From positions 1 through 9,386 of the forward strand of contig CAMYMX010000095.1 in NCBI GenBank assembly GCA_947259605.1: 9,386 nt of DNA, in the 5' to 3' direction. The translations under genes were made by a program, and so were the position numbers. A model generated the notes under the pieces. It worked only from the letters and a program-made list of their open reading frames with translations, had not been told where the DNA came from and made no database searches. Shown here one piece after another: positions 1 to 5,739 of this stretch. Numbering within the stretch: position 1 is the first letter of the stretch; every line of letters starts with the position of its first letter. This DNA is from an uncultured Polyangiaceae bacterium. GTDB lineage: Bacteria; Myxococcota_A; Polyangia; Polyangiales; Houyiibacteriaceae.

Positions 1-95
1 GTTACCCTGTGCCCGCGCTTGACCAGCGCGTCGATGGCGGCGCGGCCCGTGCCGCCTGTGGCTCCAACGACCAATACGTTTTGTGCTTTTTCCAT
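1..95 (-). CDS. NAD(P)-binding Rossmann-fold protein (NmrA/atypical SDR-like), 5' part only
   Basis: This is the first 31 codons of a gene that runs off the left edge. The N-terminus reads MEKAQNVLVVGATGGTGR, a hydrophobic beta strand followed by the glycine-rich dinucleotide-binding loop GATGGTGR. That loop is typical of NmrA-like and other atypical short-chain dehydrogenase/reductase proteins. The ATG at 95-93 has a strong Shine-Dalgarno sequence (AAGGAGG, complement of 101-107) five bases upstream, so the start is well supported. The gene diverges from the LysR regulator at 170, the usual arrangement for a LysR target. The N-terminus fits an NAD(P)H-dependent oxidoreductase, nucleotide-sugar epimerase or NAD(P)-sensing regulator. 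The substrate cannot be told from this fragment. Confidence 0.85.
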   Translation of the reverse strand, partial: MEKAQNVLVVGATGGTGRAAIDALVKRGHRV

Positions 96-169
96 GTCTG
101 CCTCCTTTTGGCAGGTCTCACTCTGCGGCCCGAGTTGACATGAATCCAATGACTTGGTTCCATGCGGGC
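96..169. promoter_or_regulatory. Divergent control region with imperfect dyad (candidate LysR operator)
   Basis: These 74 bases separate the divergent oxidoreductase and LysR start codons, so both promoters should lie here. An inverted repeat CCAA-TGAC-TTGG (146-157) sits within a longer imperfect dyad at 142-161. A perfect -35-like hexamer TTGACA lies at 135-140 on the plus strand, but the hexamer 17 bases downstream (TTCCAT, 158-163) is a poor -10 match. A second small dyad, ATGAG-N5-CTCAT (170-184), covers the LysR start codon itself. LysR regulators often bind dyads in such intergenic regions to repress themselves and activate the divergent gene. Assigning these particular dyads as operators is an inference. 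Confidence 0.4.
101..107 (-). promoter_or_regulatory. Shine-Dalgarno site of the NmrA/SDR-like gene
   Basis: The minus strand reads AAGGAGG here, five bases before the ATG at 95-93. It fixes the start of the partial oxidoreductase gene. Confidence 0.75.
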
Positions 170-1135
170 ATGAGCGTCACTCATACTGCAGACAACCTCC
201 ACCGCATCGACCTGAACCTCCTGGTTGCCCTCGACGCCTTGGCCCGCGAGCGGAGCGTCACGAAGGCCGCCGAGCGCACGGGCGTGACGCAGTCCGCAAT
301 GAGTCACACGCTCCGTCGCCTCCGCGAGCTCTTCGACGACCCGCTCTTGGTCCGAGGCCGAGGCGGCATGGTGCTCACCCCCCGCGCCGAAGCCCTCGCC
401 GTTCCCCTTCGCAGTGGTCTGGTCAGCCTCGCGCGCACCCTTGCCGAACCCGCAGCGTTCGAGCCCGAGCACGCAAGCCGGACGTTCCGCATCGTCTCGC
501 CCGACTTGTTCGATGCGCTCTTCTTGCCAGCGCTTCTCAAACGCCTGGGCCACGAAGCCCCGTCGGTCGATCTCGCCGTCGTCCCCACGCCGAAGCGTCT
601 CTCCGACAGCCTCGAAACCGGCGACGTCGACCTCGCGATCTACCCCGTGCTCCTCGACCCCCAACCCTTCGACCTCGGCACGCAAGTCGACGCCGAGCTC
701 CAAAGCCGGACGCTCTTCCGCGACTCCTTCCGATGCTTCGTTCGAAACGACCACCCCGCGCTCACCGGCCGACGCAAGCTCACTCTCGAGACGTACACCC
801 GCCTCAATCACATCCTCGTCTCACCGGGAGGCGAGGGCCCAGGTCTCGTCGACCGCATCCTGCAAGCACGAGGTCTCAAACGCCGCATCGCCCTCCGCGT
901 CCCTCACTTCGCCACCGCCCTCGAAGTCATCGCCCAAAGCGACCTCGTCCTCACCGCCCCCTCGAGCCTCAGTGGGTGTTCCACCGCGTCGAGCCTGGCC
1001 TCCCGCCCCGCCCCCCTGGCCATCCCGGAGCACGCCATTACCATGCTCTGGCACCCCCGCTTCACCGAAGACCCCGCCCACCGCTGGCTCCGCGAGCGCA
1101 TAATCGACGTCACCGCGCCGGTCGTGCTGTTCTGA
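170..1135 (+). CDS. LysR-family transcriptional regulator
   Basis: A 321-residue protein of normal LysR length. Residues 15-74 form the winged helix-turn-helix, beginning DLNLLVALDALARERSVTKAA and running through the recognition helix (QSAMSHTLRRLRELFDDPLLVR) to the wing (GRGGMVLTPRA). Residues 104-315 form the periplasmic-binding-protein-like effector domain, starting RTFRIVSPDLFDALFLPALL. The ATG at 170 was chosen because it leaves 14 residues before DLNLL, as is common in the family. In-frame ATGs at 140 and 149 are possible, and none of the three has a clear Shine-Dalgarno. The gene diverges from the NAD(P)-binding protein, its probable target. The effector is unknown. Its 3' end faces the anti-sigma gene with 34 bases between the stop codons. 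Confidence 0.92.
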   Translation: MSVTHTADNLHRIDLNLLVALDALARERSVTKAAERTGVTQSAMSHTLRRLRELFDDPLLVRGRGGMVLTPRAEALAVPLRSGLVSLARTLAEPAAFEPEHASRTFRIVSPDLFDALFLPALLKRLGHEAPSVDLAVVPTPKRLSDSLETGDVDLAIYPVLLDPQPFDLGTQVDAELQSRTLFRDSFRCFVRNDHPALTGRRKLTLETYTRLNHILVSPGGEGPGLVDRILQARGLKRRIALRVPHFATALEVIAQSDLVLTAPSSLSGCSTASSLASRPAPLAIPEHAITMLWHPRFTEDPAHRWLRERIIDVTAPVVLF

Positions 1136-1169
1136 CGAACGGTTGAAGCGAAGCGTTCCGCCCCGTTTA

Positions 1170-2843
1170 CTAGGTCGCCAGCACGCCCGGCTGGCTCATG
1201 GAGGAGACCGAGGAGCCATGACTCTTCGTGTACAGATTCCTCAAATGCACCACGAGGCAGCCCATTCCAAAGATGTGCACCAGGAAGCTGAGCCCCGGGC
1301 CGACGAACGGAATCGCCACCACGAAGAGAATCACCAAGAGACTCGCCCCCGTATTGAGGACGAGACGACGGTTGTCCGCTGCCGGGAGTCGCTGCGCGGC
1401 AAAGTACGCGACGACGAGCGTCGAGAGAAACAGAAGCACGCCGTACACCATGCCGAGCACGATGGAGACTGGGATTCCAATCACCGTGAGTGCGATGATG
1501 AGCATCACCACGGGGGTCGCTATGAGCGCAACGAAGCCAAATCCCATGTCGCGCAGCACCTCTTTGCTCGACTCCGGCGCGGGCGGCAGCAGAGAAGGAA
1601 ACAGCGTGACGAGCACGAGGCCCATGAGCAGCATGGCGAGCGCCTTCGCCAGCACCCCGAAGTAGAATCCGGGGTACAGAAACGCGCGTCGCTCTGCCTT
1701 CTTTTCGATGTCGACGATGGTCTCGCCGCTCACGGTCGCGCCGTCGTCGACCTCGATGGCATCGGGCAATGGAACGGTCACCTGGAGGTCGCCGCCGACC
1801 GAGCCGCTCGAGCTCACGGTGACCCGCTTCCCGTAGCCGCGCACGCTGCGCTCGACGCTTCCGCTCAGTTCCATCGTCTCGGCTGCGAAAATGAGGTCTC
1901 GGCCGACTCGCCCTTTGCTTCGCACCGACTCGCCGGCGAAGTAGCCGCCGCGCGCAAGCTCGCTCCCTTCCGTCACGATGACGTTCTGACCGGCCACGAA
2001 ACTCGAGCCGCCGACCCTGCTGTCCACCTCGACGTTCTTGCCCGCAGCGTGCACGTTCCCGCTGACCTCGCCGGCAATCGTGACCGTCTCACCGGCGCTA
2101 TAGACGTTGCCGCGCACGGTCCCGGTGACCTCGACCCGCTCGGCTGCTGCAAAGACGTCACCGTTCACCACGCCAGCCACGATGGCGGTCTTGCCAGCGA
2201 GGAACACGGTGTCGTCGATGGACTCGCCTTCGGCAACTTTGACGGTGCCCTCTTTCTCGTAACGCAGCTCCGCCGCATGCGCTGGACTTGGCGGAGCGAG
2301 GCCCGCGAGCAGTGCCAATGCCAGGCCTGCGGTTGCTCCCGCGAGTGGACGCCGAAGCGCGACGACGCTCAGCGTCCCCAGCACGACAAACAGTGTTGCA
2401 ACAAAACCAAACGATGAAACCCACATGTCCTGACCTCCTCCAAAGAGCTGCGCTAGACCGCGCAAAATCGAAATGAGCCCACCGAGCCCGCCAAAGCCGC
2501 TGACCCATCCGACGCCCGCCGGAAGGCTCGGTGTGGTCTGCCACAGCCAATTGAGCATGACCGGGGCCAAAGCCGCGGCCGCGACGGCGCCCCACACCCA
2601 GCTCGACGCAGAACTACCTGAAGCCGAGCCGCTCGAGGTCGAAGAAGCTGCCGGCAGAACAACGGTCACCGCTTCCTCTTCGCCCAGCACCTCCATGAGA
2701 ACCGCATTCTCCTGCTCGAGCGCAGTGAACAACGCACTGCAGGTCGCGCAGGCTTCGAGGTGAGCGACGATGCGATGCGCCTCGTGCTCTGGTAGCTCGC
2801 CGTCTGCGTAAATCGATAGCGTGAGCTCGGTTGGGCAGCTCAT
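1170..2843 (-). CDS. Zinc-finger anti-sigma factor fused to bactofilin-like beta-solenoid and polytopic membrane domain
   Basis: A 557-residue protein. Residues 1-40 are a zinc-binding anti-sigma (zf-HC2-like) domain with C3 and H28-x3-C32-x2-C35. A Ser/Gly-rich linker (65-81) leads to hydrophobic segments at about 82-101 and 140-162. A third segment (165-190) starts after RR and ends PAHA-AE like a signal peptide. Residues 224-350 hold about seven 17-residue repeats of the type GxVxGNVxxAGExVxIx, a right-handed beta-solenoid pattern as in polymer-forming (bactofilin-type) domains. Four or five membrane spans follow (about 393-419, 434-483, 499-532). The gene overlaps the sigma gene by 4 bases (ATGA), and its own Shine-Dalgarno, AAGGA, lies six bases upstream. 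By family knowledge the N-terminal domain should sequester the adjacent sigma factor at the inner membrane. A role for the solenoid as envelope sensor is inference. Confidence 0.88.
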   Translation of the reverse strand: MSCPTELTLSIYADGELPEHEAHRIVAHLEACATCSALFTALEQENAVLMEVLGEEEAVTVVLPAASSTSSGSASGSSASSWVWGAVAAAALAPVMLNWLWQTTPSLPAGVGWVSGFGGLGGLISILRGLAQLFGGGQDMWVSSFGFVATLFVVLGTLSVVALRRPLAGATAGLALALLAGLAPPSPAHAAELRYEKEGTVKVAEGESIDDTVFLAGKTAIVAGVVNGDVFAAAERVEVTGTVRGNVYSAGETVTIAGEVSGNVHAAGKNVEVDSRVGGSSFVAGQNVIVTEGSELARGGYFAGESVRSKGRVGRDLIFAAETMELSGSVERSVRGYGKRVTVSSSGSVGGDLQVTVPLPDAIEVDDGATVSGETIVDIEKKAERRAFLYPGFYFGVLAKALAMLLMGLVLVTLFPSLLPPAPESSKEVLRDMGFGFVALIATPVVMLIIALTVIGIPVSIVLGMVYGVLLFLSTLVVAYFAAQRLPAADNRRLVLNTGASLLVILFVVAIPFVGPGLSFLVHIFGMGCLVVHLRNLYTKSHGSSVSSMSQPGVLAT

Positions 2844-3403
2844 GATTCTTCCTTTCGCAGTGCGCCGATTCTGCTGCGAAGCTCGCGCTTCGCTCGATGC
2901 AGCAGCACGGCAACGTTGCTGCGCGTGGTCCCGAGATGATCGGCGATCTCGTCGTAGGAGAGGTCACCGTAGTATTTCAAGATCAGCGGCACGCGATAGT
3001 TCTCGGGTAGGGCGTCGATCGCCCGAAGCAGCACTCGTCGCTGCTCTTGGTCTTCGAACGCCACGAGAGGCGAGGACGCCGCCGCGATGGCAGGCGCCTC
3101 GACGGGCTCGTCATGAAACAGTCGCTTCTCGAGGCGCTCACGCCGCAAGCGATTGAGGCAATGACGGCTTGCGATGGTGAGAATCCAGCGGTCGAAGGGA
3201 CGTTCCCGGTCATATTGGTCGAGGGCGTCATACGCTCGCTCGAACACCTCGCTGGTCGCGTCTTCCGCCGCGGCGTGTGAACCGAGCATCTTGCGGCAAA
3301 GCCCAAACACACGGCTCGAAAACTCACCGTAGACCTGCCCGAAGGCGACACTGCTGCCCATCTGGGCTTCTCGGAGCACGTTTTCCAATTCGGTTTGTTC
3401 CAT
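2840..3403 (-). CDS. ECF (sigma-70 family, group 4) RNA polymerase sigma factor
   Basis: A 187-residue protein with the two ECF domains. Sigma-2 spans about 21-93, with the core-binding stretch around EDATSEVFERAYDALDQYD and the -10 recognition helix around FDRWILTIASRHCLNRLRR. Sigma-4 spans about 124-178: ALPENYRVPLILKYYGDLSY, then the helix-turn-helix EIADHLGTTRSNVAVLLHRAK. The ATG at 3403 gives the expected N-terminus. A longer frame to 3448 would add 15 Arg/Pro-rich residues unlike the family. No clear Shine-Dalgarno precedes the start. The stop codon overlaps the anti-sigma ATG, which indicates co-transcription and translational coupling. Autoregulation is usual for such pairs, but I could not identify a convincing promoter in 3404-3556. 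The stress signal and regulon are unknown. Confidence 0.93.
   Translation of the reverse strand: MEQTELENVLREAQMGSSVAFGQVYGEFSSRVFGLCRKMLGSHAAAEDATSEVFERAYDALDQYDRERPFDRWILTIASRHCLNRLRRERLEKRLFHDEPVEAPAIAAASSPLVAFEDQEQRRVLLRAIDALPENYRVPLILKYYGDLSYDEIADHLGTTRSNVAVLLHRAKRELRSRIGALRKEES
2850..2854 (-). promoter_or_regulatory. Shine-Dalgarno site of the anti-sigma gene
   Basis: AAGGA on the minus strand, six bases before the anti-sigma ATG and inside the last codons of the sigma gene. The site plus the 4-base gene overlap should keep anti-sigma output tied to sigma translation. Confidence 0.65.
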
Positions 3404-3556
3404 TGGGGGTGTCCGGTGCGTGCATCGAGGCCGCCGCGCGGGTCCCACAGAGTCTACACATCAGGCCCGCAAAAGATTACGCGGGGCGGCGGACAGGGTC
3501 GGTGGTGGCCAGGCTACCAAGCACCGTGCCCCAGAAAGAGCGTGTTCAAAGCGAAA

Positions 3557-4393
3557 ATGCGCGTTATCGTCCGCCCCTATCCGCTGCTCTCGTCGAACAC
3601 CGACATCAACCCAGTGGGCGACTGGAACAGGGTCTTCATCCCTTATTGCACCGGGGATACCTATCTTGGCAGCCGCCCGCAGACCTACGTCGATCCGGAC
3701 GGCGTGGGCACAGCGCAGGGCTATCTCCTGGCCGACAGTGGTCCGATTGTCCCTGCCACCTTGCTCAACGGAATGCCGAGCAACCAGGGGGGCCTTTTCT
3801 CGGCGGTGAGCACGATCTGGGGCGTCGATACCATGATCGAATCCTTGCCCACGGGTGGAGACCGGATCCTGGCCGACTTCGGCGAGGTGAACGCCTTGGT
3901 TTCCGAATCCTTCCCAAACGATCGCCTCTCGGTCTCCATCTTCGAGCGTGACTACAACTTCCCCGTCGCCACCTACGAAAGCGCCTTCTCGATCTTTTCA
4001 GAAGAAGGCAGCACGGTCGACACGGGCCCCGGCCGAACCGAGATCTACCGTCTCACTTCCGAAGATCTCGACAACCTCTCCTATTACATGCCGTACTACC
4101 GAAACACGAACACCAGCCACTGCCTCACCGTCACCGGGCTCGAAGACGTGGGCAGCTCCGAGCTCGAGTTCCTGGGATTGTTTCAAGCGGACCCATCGGC
4201 CGCCACCTGGTCCGGCACGGAAATCGAGACCGACGCCGGAACCGTCACCTACAAAGATTTCATCGAGGAGCTCCTCGACGACTCGGTCCCGCAGCAGAGC
4301 TACTACGAGGGCACCTGCGAAGGGAAGTACCAAATCTGTGCCTTGGACTGCGAGGCCTATGACGCAGTGATGTGCGAGGCCGCCGTCCAGTAG
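3557..4393 (+). CDS. Pectinacetylesterase/Notum-family relative lacking nucleophile region, probably degenerate
   Basis: A 278-residue frame. Residues 18-40 (NPVGDWNRVFIPYCTGDTYLG) match the hallmark 'DWN-VF-PYCTGD' segment of bacterial pectinacetylesterase-family (Notum-like) serine hydrolases. LLADSGPI (57-64), DRLSVSIFERDYNF (122-135) and NTSHCLTV (185-192, putative catalytic H188) match later family segments in the right order. Between YVDPDG and GYLLADSG (residues 44-56) the family normally has several tens of residues including the nucleophile motif G-x-S-A-G-G. Here they are missing in frame. The usual N-terminal part with signal peptide and GGG oxyanion motif is also absent. A Cys-rich tail (C254, C261, C265, C273) ends the protein. 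The ATG at 3557 has no good Shine-Dalgarno. It is either a decaying pseudogene or a non-catalytic derivative. The family assignment rests on remembered motifs. Confidence 0.62.
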   Translation: MRVIVRPYPLLSSNTDINPVGDWNRVFIPYCTGDTYLGSRPQTYVDPDGVGTAQGYLLADSGPIVPATLLNGMPSNQGGLFSAVSTIWGVDTMIESLPTGGDRILADFGEVNALVSESFPNDRLSVSIFERDYNFPVATYESAFSIFSEEGSTVDTGPGRTEIYRLTSEDLDNLSYYMPYYRNTNTSHCLTVTGLEDVGSSELEFLGLFQADPSAATWSGTEIETDAGTVTYKDFIEELLDDSVPQQSYYEGTCEGKYQICALDCEAYDAVMCEAAVQ

Positions 4394-4405
4394 GGGCGTC
4401 GCCGA

Positions 4406-4428
4406 CAAAGAGGCCTCCTTGCTCTTTG
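4406..4428 (+). terminator. Candidate terminator hairpin after the esterase-like gene
   Basis: A perfect 7-base inverted repeat, CAAAGAG (4406-4412) and CTCTTTG (4422-4428), encloses a 9-base loop 12 bases after the esterase-like stop codon. It is followed by GGGTTTGTGT, which is only a weak T tract. Position and symmetry suit a terminator, but the stem is AT-rich and short for this GC-rich genome. Confidence 0.35.
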
Positions 4429-4533
4429 GGTTTGTGTACCGCGCGTAAACAGCCAGTTTCCATCCGGAAAAATCCGCGACGCCTCATCCCCGATCGCCGC
4501 GGAGAGGTCGCCGACCTCCTACACTCCGCCGAG

Positions 4534-5622
4534 ATGTTGAGCGCCCTCGATCCGGCCCACCGCCGAATCGCACACGGATTTCTCGTCCTTGGCGCGGTCT
4601 GCGCGATCGCTGTGTTTGGCTATGTCCTGATGGGCTGGAGCGTGTCGGACGCCGTCTACATGGTCACGATCACCATCTTCGGCGTGGGTTACGGCGAAGT
4701 CCGCCCCGTCGTGGGCGAGGTCCGTTGGCTCACCGTCGGTGTCATCGTCGTCGGCTGCTCATCGCTCATCTACATTCTGGGCGGCTTCTTTCAGCTCATC
4801 GCAGAAGGAGAGCTCAACCGACTTCTTGGGAGCCGAAAAATGAAAAAGACGATCGAAGAGCTGAACGACCACGTCATCGTCTGCGGCCTCGGCCGAATTG
4901 GACGCGTCCTGAAGGCCGATCTCGAAGCCGCAGACGCGACCGTGGTCTTCGTCGACATCAATGCCGACCGCGTGAACGTGGCCATCGAGCAGGGTTCCTA
5001 TGCACTGACCGGCAATGCGACCTCGGACGAGGTGCTCCTCGAAGCGGGGGTGACTCGCGCCCGGGCCTTGGCGACCGTTTTGCCCGACGATGCGCTGAAC
5101 GTCTTCATCACGCTCACGGCGCGTAACCTCAACCCCGACCTCCGGATCATCGCACGAGCCGAGGACCCAGCGTCAGACTCCAAGATGATGCAGGCCGGGG
5201 CCGACAAGGTGGTTCTGCCTTCCGCGCTCTCGGGCGAAAGGGCCGCGCAGATGATTCTGCGCCCAGCCATGGTCGACTTCTTCACAGACCAAGACCTTTC
5301 TGGGCTTGAACACGAGCTCCGCGTGCTGGGCCTCGAGATCGAACAATTCGAGGTGGACGGTGAATCCTCGCTCATCGGCCGGACGGTCGGCGCGCTCGAA
5401 TCGAGTGGGGACGGGGGTTTTCTGGTCATTGCGATTCGACGGATCGGCGGGAAGGTGGTCCGCAACCCAGAGAAGCACTTCACGTTCGCCGAAGAAGACA
5501 GTGTCCTTTTCATGGGACACGCCGAGGACATTCCGAACCTTCGGGAGGCCTTTGCCATCGCGAATCTCCGGCCGGCCATCAGTCGCCCACTCGTCTACCG
5601 AGGCGCCACGCGGCGTGACTGA
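4534..5622 (+). CDS. Two-TM potassium channel with cytoplasmic RCK (TrkA-N/TrkA-C) domain
   Basis: A 362-residue protein with MthK-type architecture. TM1 lies at about 12-33, the pore helix and filter at 38-56 (TITIFGVGYGE), and TM2 at about 66-90. The TrkA-N/RCK Rossmann domain covers about 112-240, with G118-L-G-R-I-G123 and D141 at the end of the second strand. A TrkA-C domain covers about 258-340 (LEHELRVLGLEIEQFEV ... DSVLFMGHAEDI). Such proteins form tetrameric inner-membrane K+ channels gated by ligands bound to an octameric RCK ring. The ATG at 4534 gives a short N-terminus before TM1. A longer frame from 4372 would overlap the upstream gene and add basic residues. No clear Shine-Dalgarno is seen. 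The filter carries Gly where Thr is usual, and GYGE in place of GYGD. Confidence 0.9.
   Translation: MLSALDPAHRRIAHGFLVLGAVCAIAVFGYVLMGWSVSDAVYMVTITIFGVGYGEVRPVVGEVRWLTVGVIVVGCSSLIYILGGFFQLIAEGELNRLLGSRKMKKTIEELNDHVIVCGLGRIGRVLKADLEAADATVVFVDINADRVNVAIEQGSYALTGNATSDEVLLEAGVTRARALATVLPDDALNVFITLTARNLNPDLRIIARAEDPASDSKMMQAGADKVVLPSALSGERAAQMILRPAMVDFFTDQDLSGLEHELRVLGLEIEQFEVDGESSLIGRTVGALESSGDGGFLVIAIRRIGGKVVRNPEKHFTFAEEDSVLFMGHAEDIPNLREAFAIANLRPAISRPLVYRGATRRD
4829..4842 (+). promoter_or_regulatory. Candidate internal ribosome-binding site and start for free RCK domain
   Basis: GGAG at 4829-4832 lies seven bases before an in-frame ATG (4840-4842, codon 103) at the TM2/RCK junction, just before KKTIEELNDHVIVCG. 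Initiation there would give a soluble RCK protein of about 260 residues. MthK has a comparable internal start at Met107 that supplies the extra RCK subunits of its gating ring. The resemblance is suggestive only. Confidence 0.4.
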
Positions 5623-5728
5623 CCGCTTCGGATCCGGATTCACACGATGGAAACGAGGCGTCCATTCCTCGGACATGTGGCGGTCCTAGATTCCCCCATT
5701 GGAACGCGATCCGGCGATTTCACTAATC

Positions 5729-5733
5729 AAGGA
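5729..5733 (+). promoter_or_regulatory. Shine-Dalgarno site of glutamine synthetase III
   Basis: AAGGA lies six bases before the ATG at 5740. It decides this start over the in-frame ATG at 5647, which would add 31 residues foreign to the family. The 117 bases between the channel gene and this start show no convincing promoter. Confidence 0.7.
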
Positions 5734-5739
5734 ACGGTC

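Noticed and set aside
2..811. Minus-strand open frame of 269 codons
   Set aside because: It lies opposite the clear LysR gene, has biased Glu/Val/Gly/Arg composition with no family motif, and overlaps the true minus-strand start at 95 in another frame.
1137..1158. GAACG ... CGTTC inverted repeat between the convergent LysR and anti-sigma genes
   Set aside because: The arms are only 5 bases with a 12-base loop and no T tract on either strand, so I do not call it a terminator.
1143..2417. Plus-strand open frame of 424 codons just after the LysR gene
   Set aside because: It is antisense to the anti-sigma gene and extremely His/Arg/Glu/Asp-rich without domain pattern. It is an artefact of high GC.
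3404..3556. Search for an ECF-type autoregulatory promoter upstream of the sigma gene
   Set aside because: No convincing -35/-10 pair could be seen by eye. A TAGACT-like hexamer on the minus strand lacks a partner at proper spacing.
4372..4533. N-terminal extension of the channel gene back to 4372
   Set aside because: It overlaps the esterase-like gene, adds a basic non-family sequence before TM1, and runs through the candidate terminator hairpin.
5699..5727. TTGGAA-N17-ACTAAT promoter-like pair before glutamine synthetase
   Set aside because: It would start transcription about six bases before the ATG and leave out the good Shine-Dalgarno at 5729-5733.
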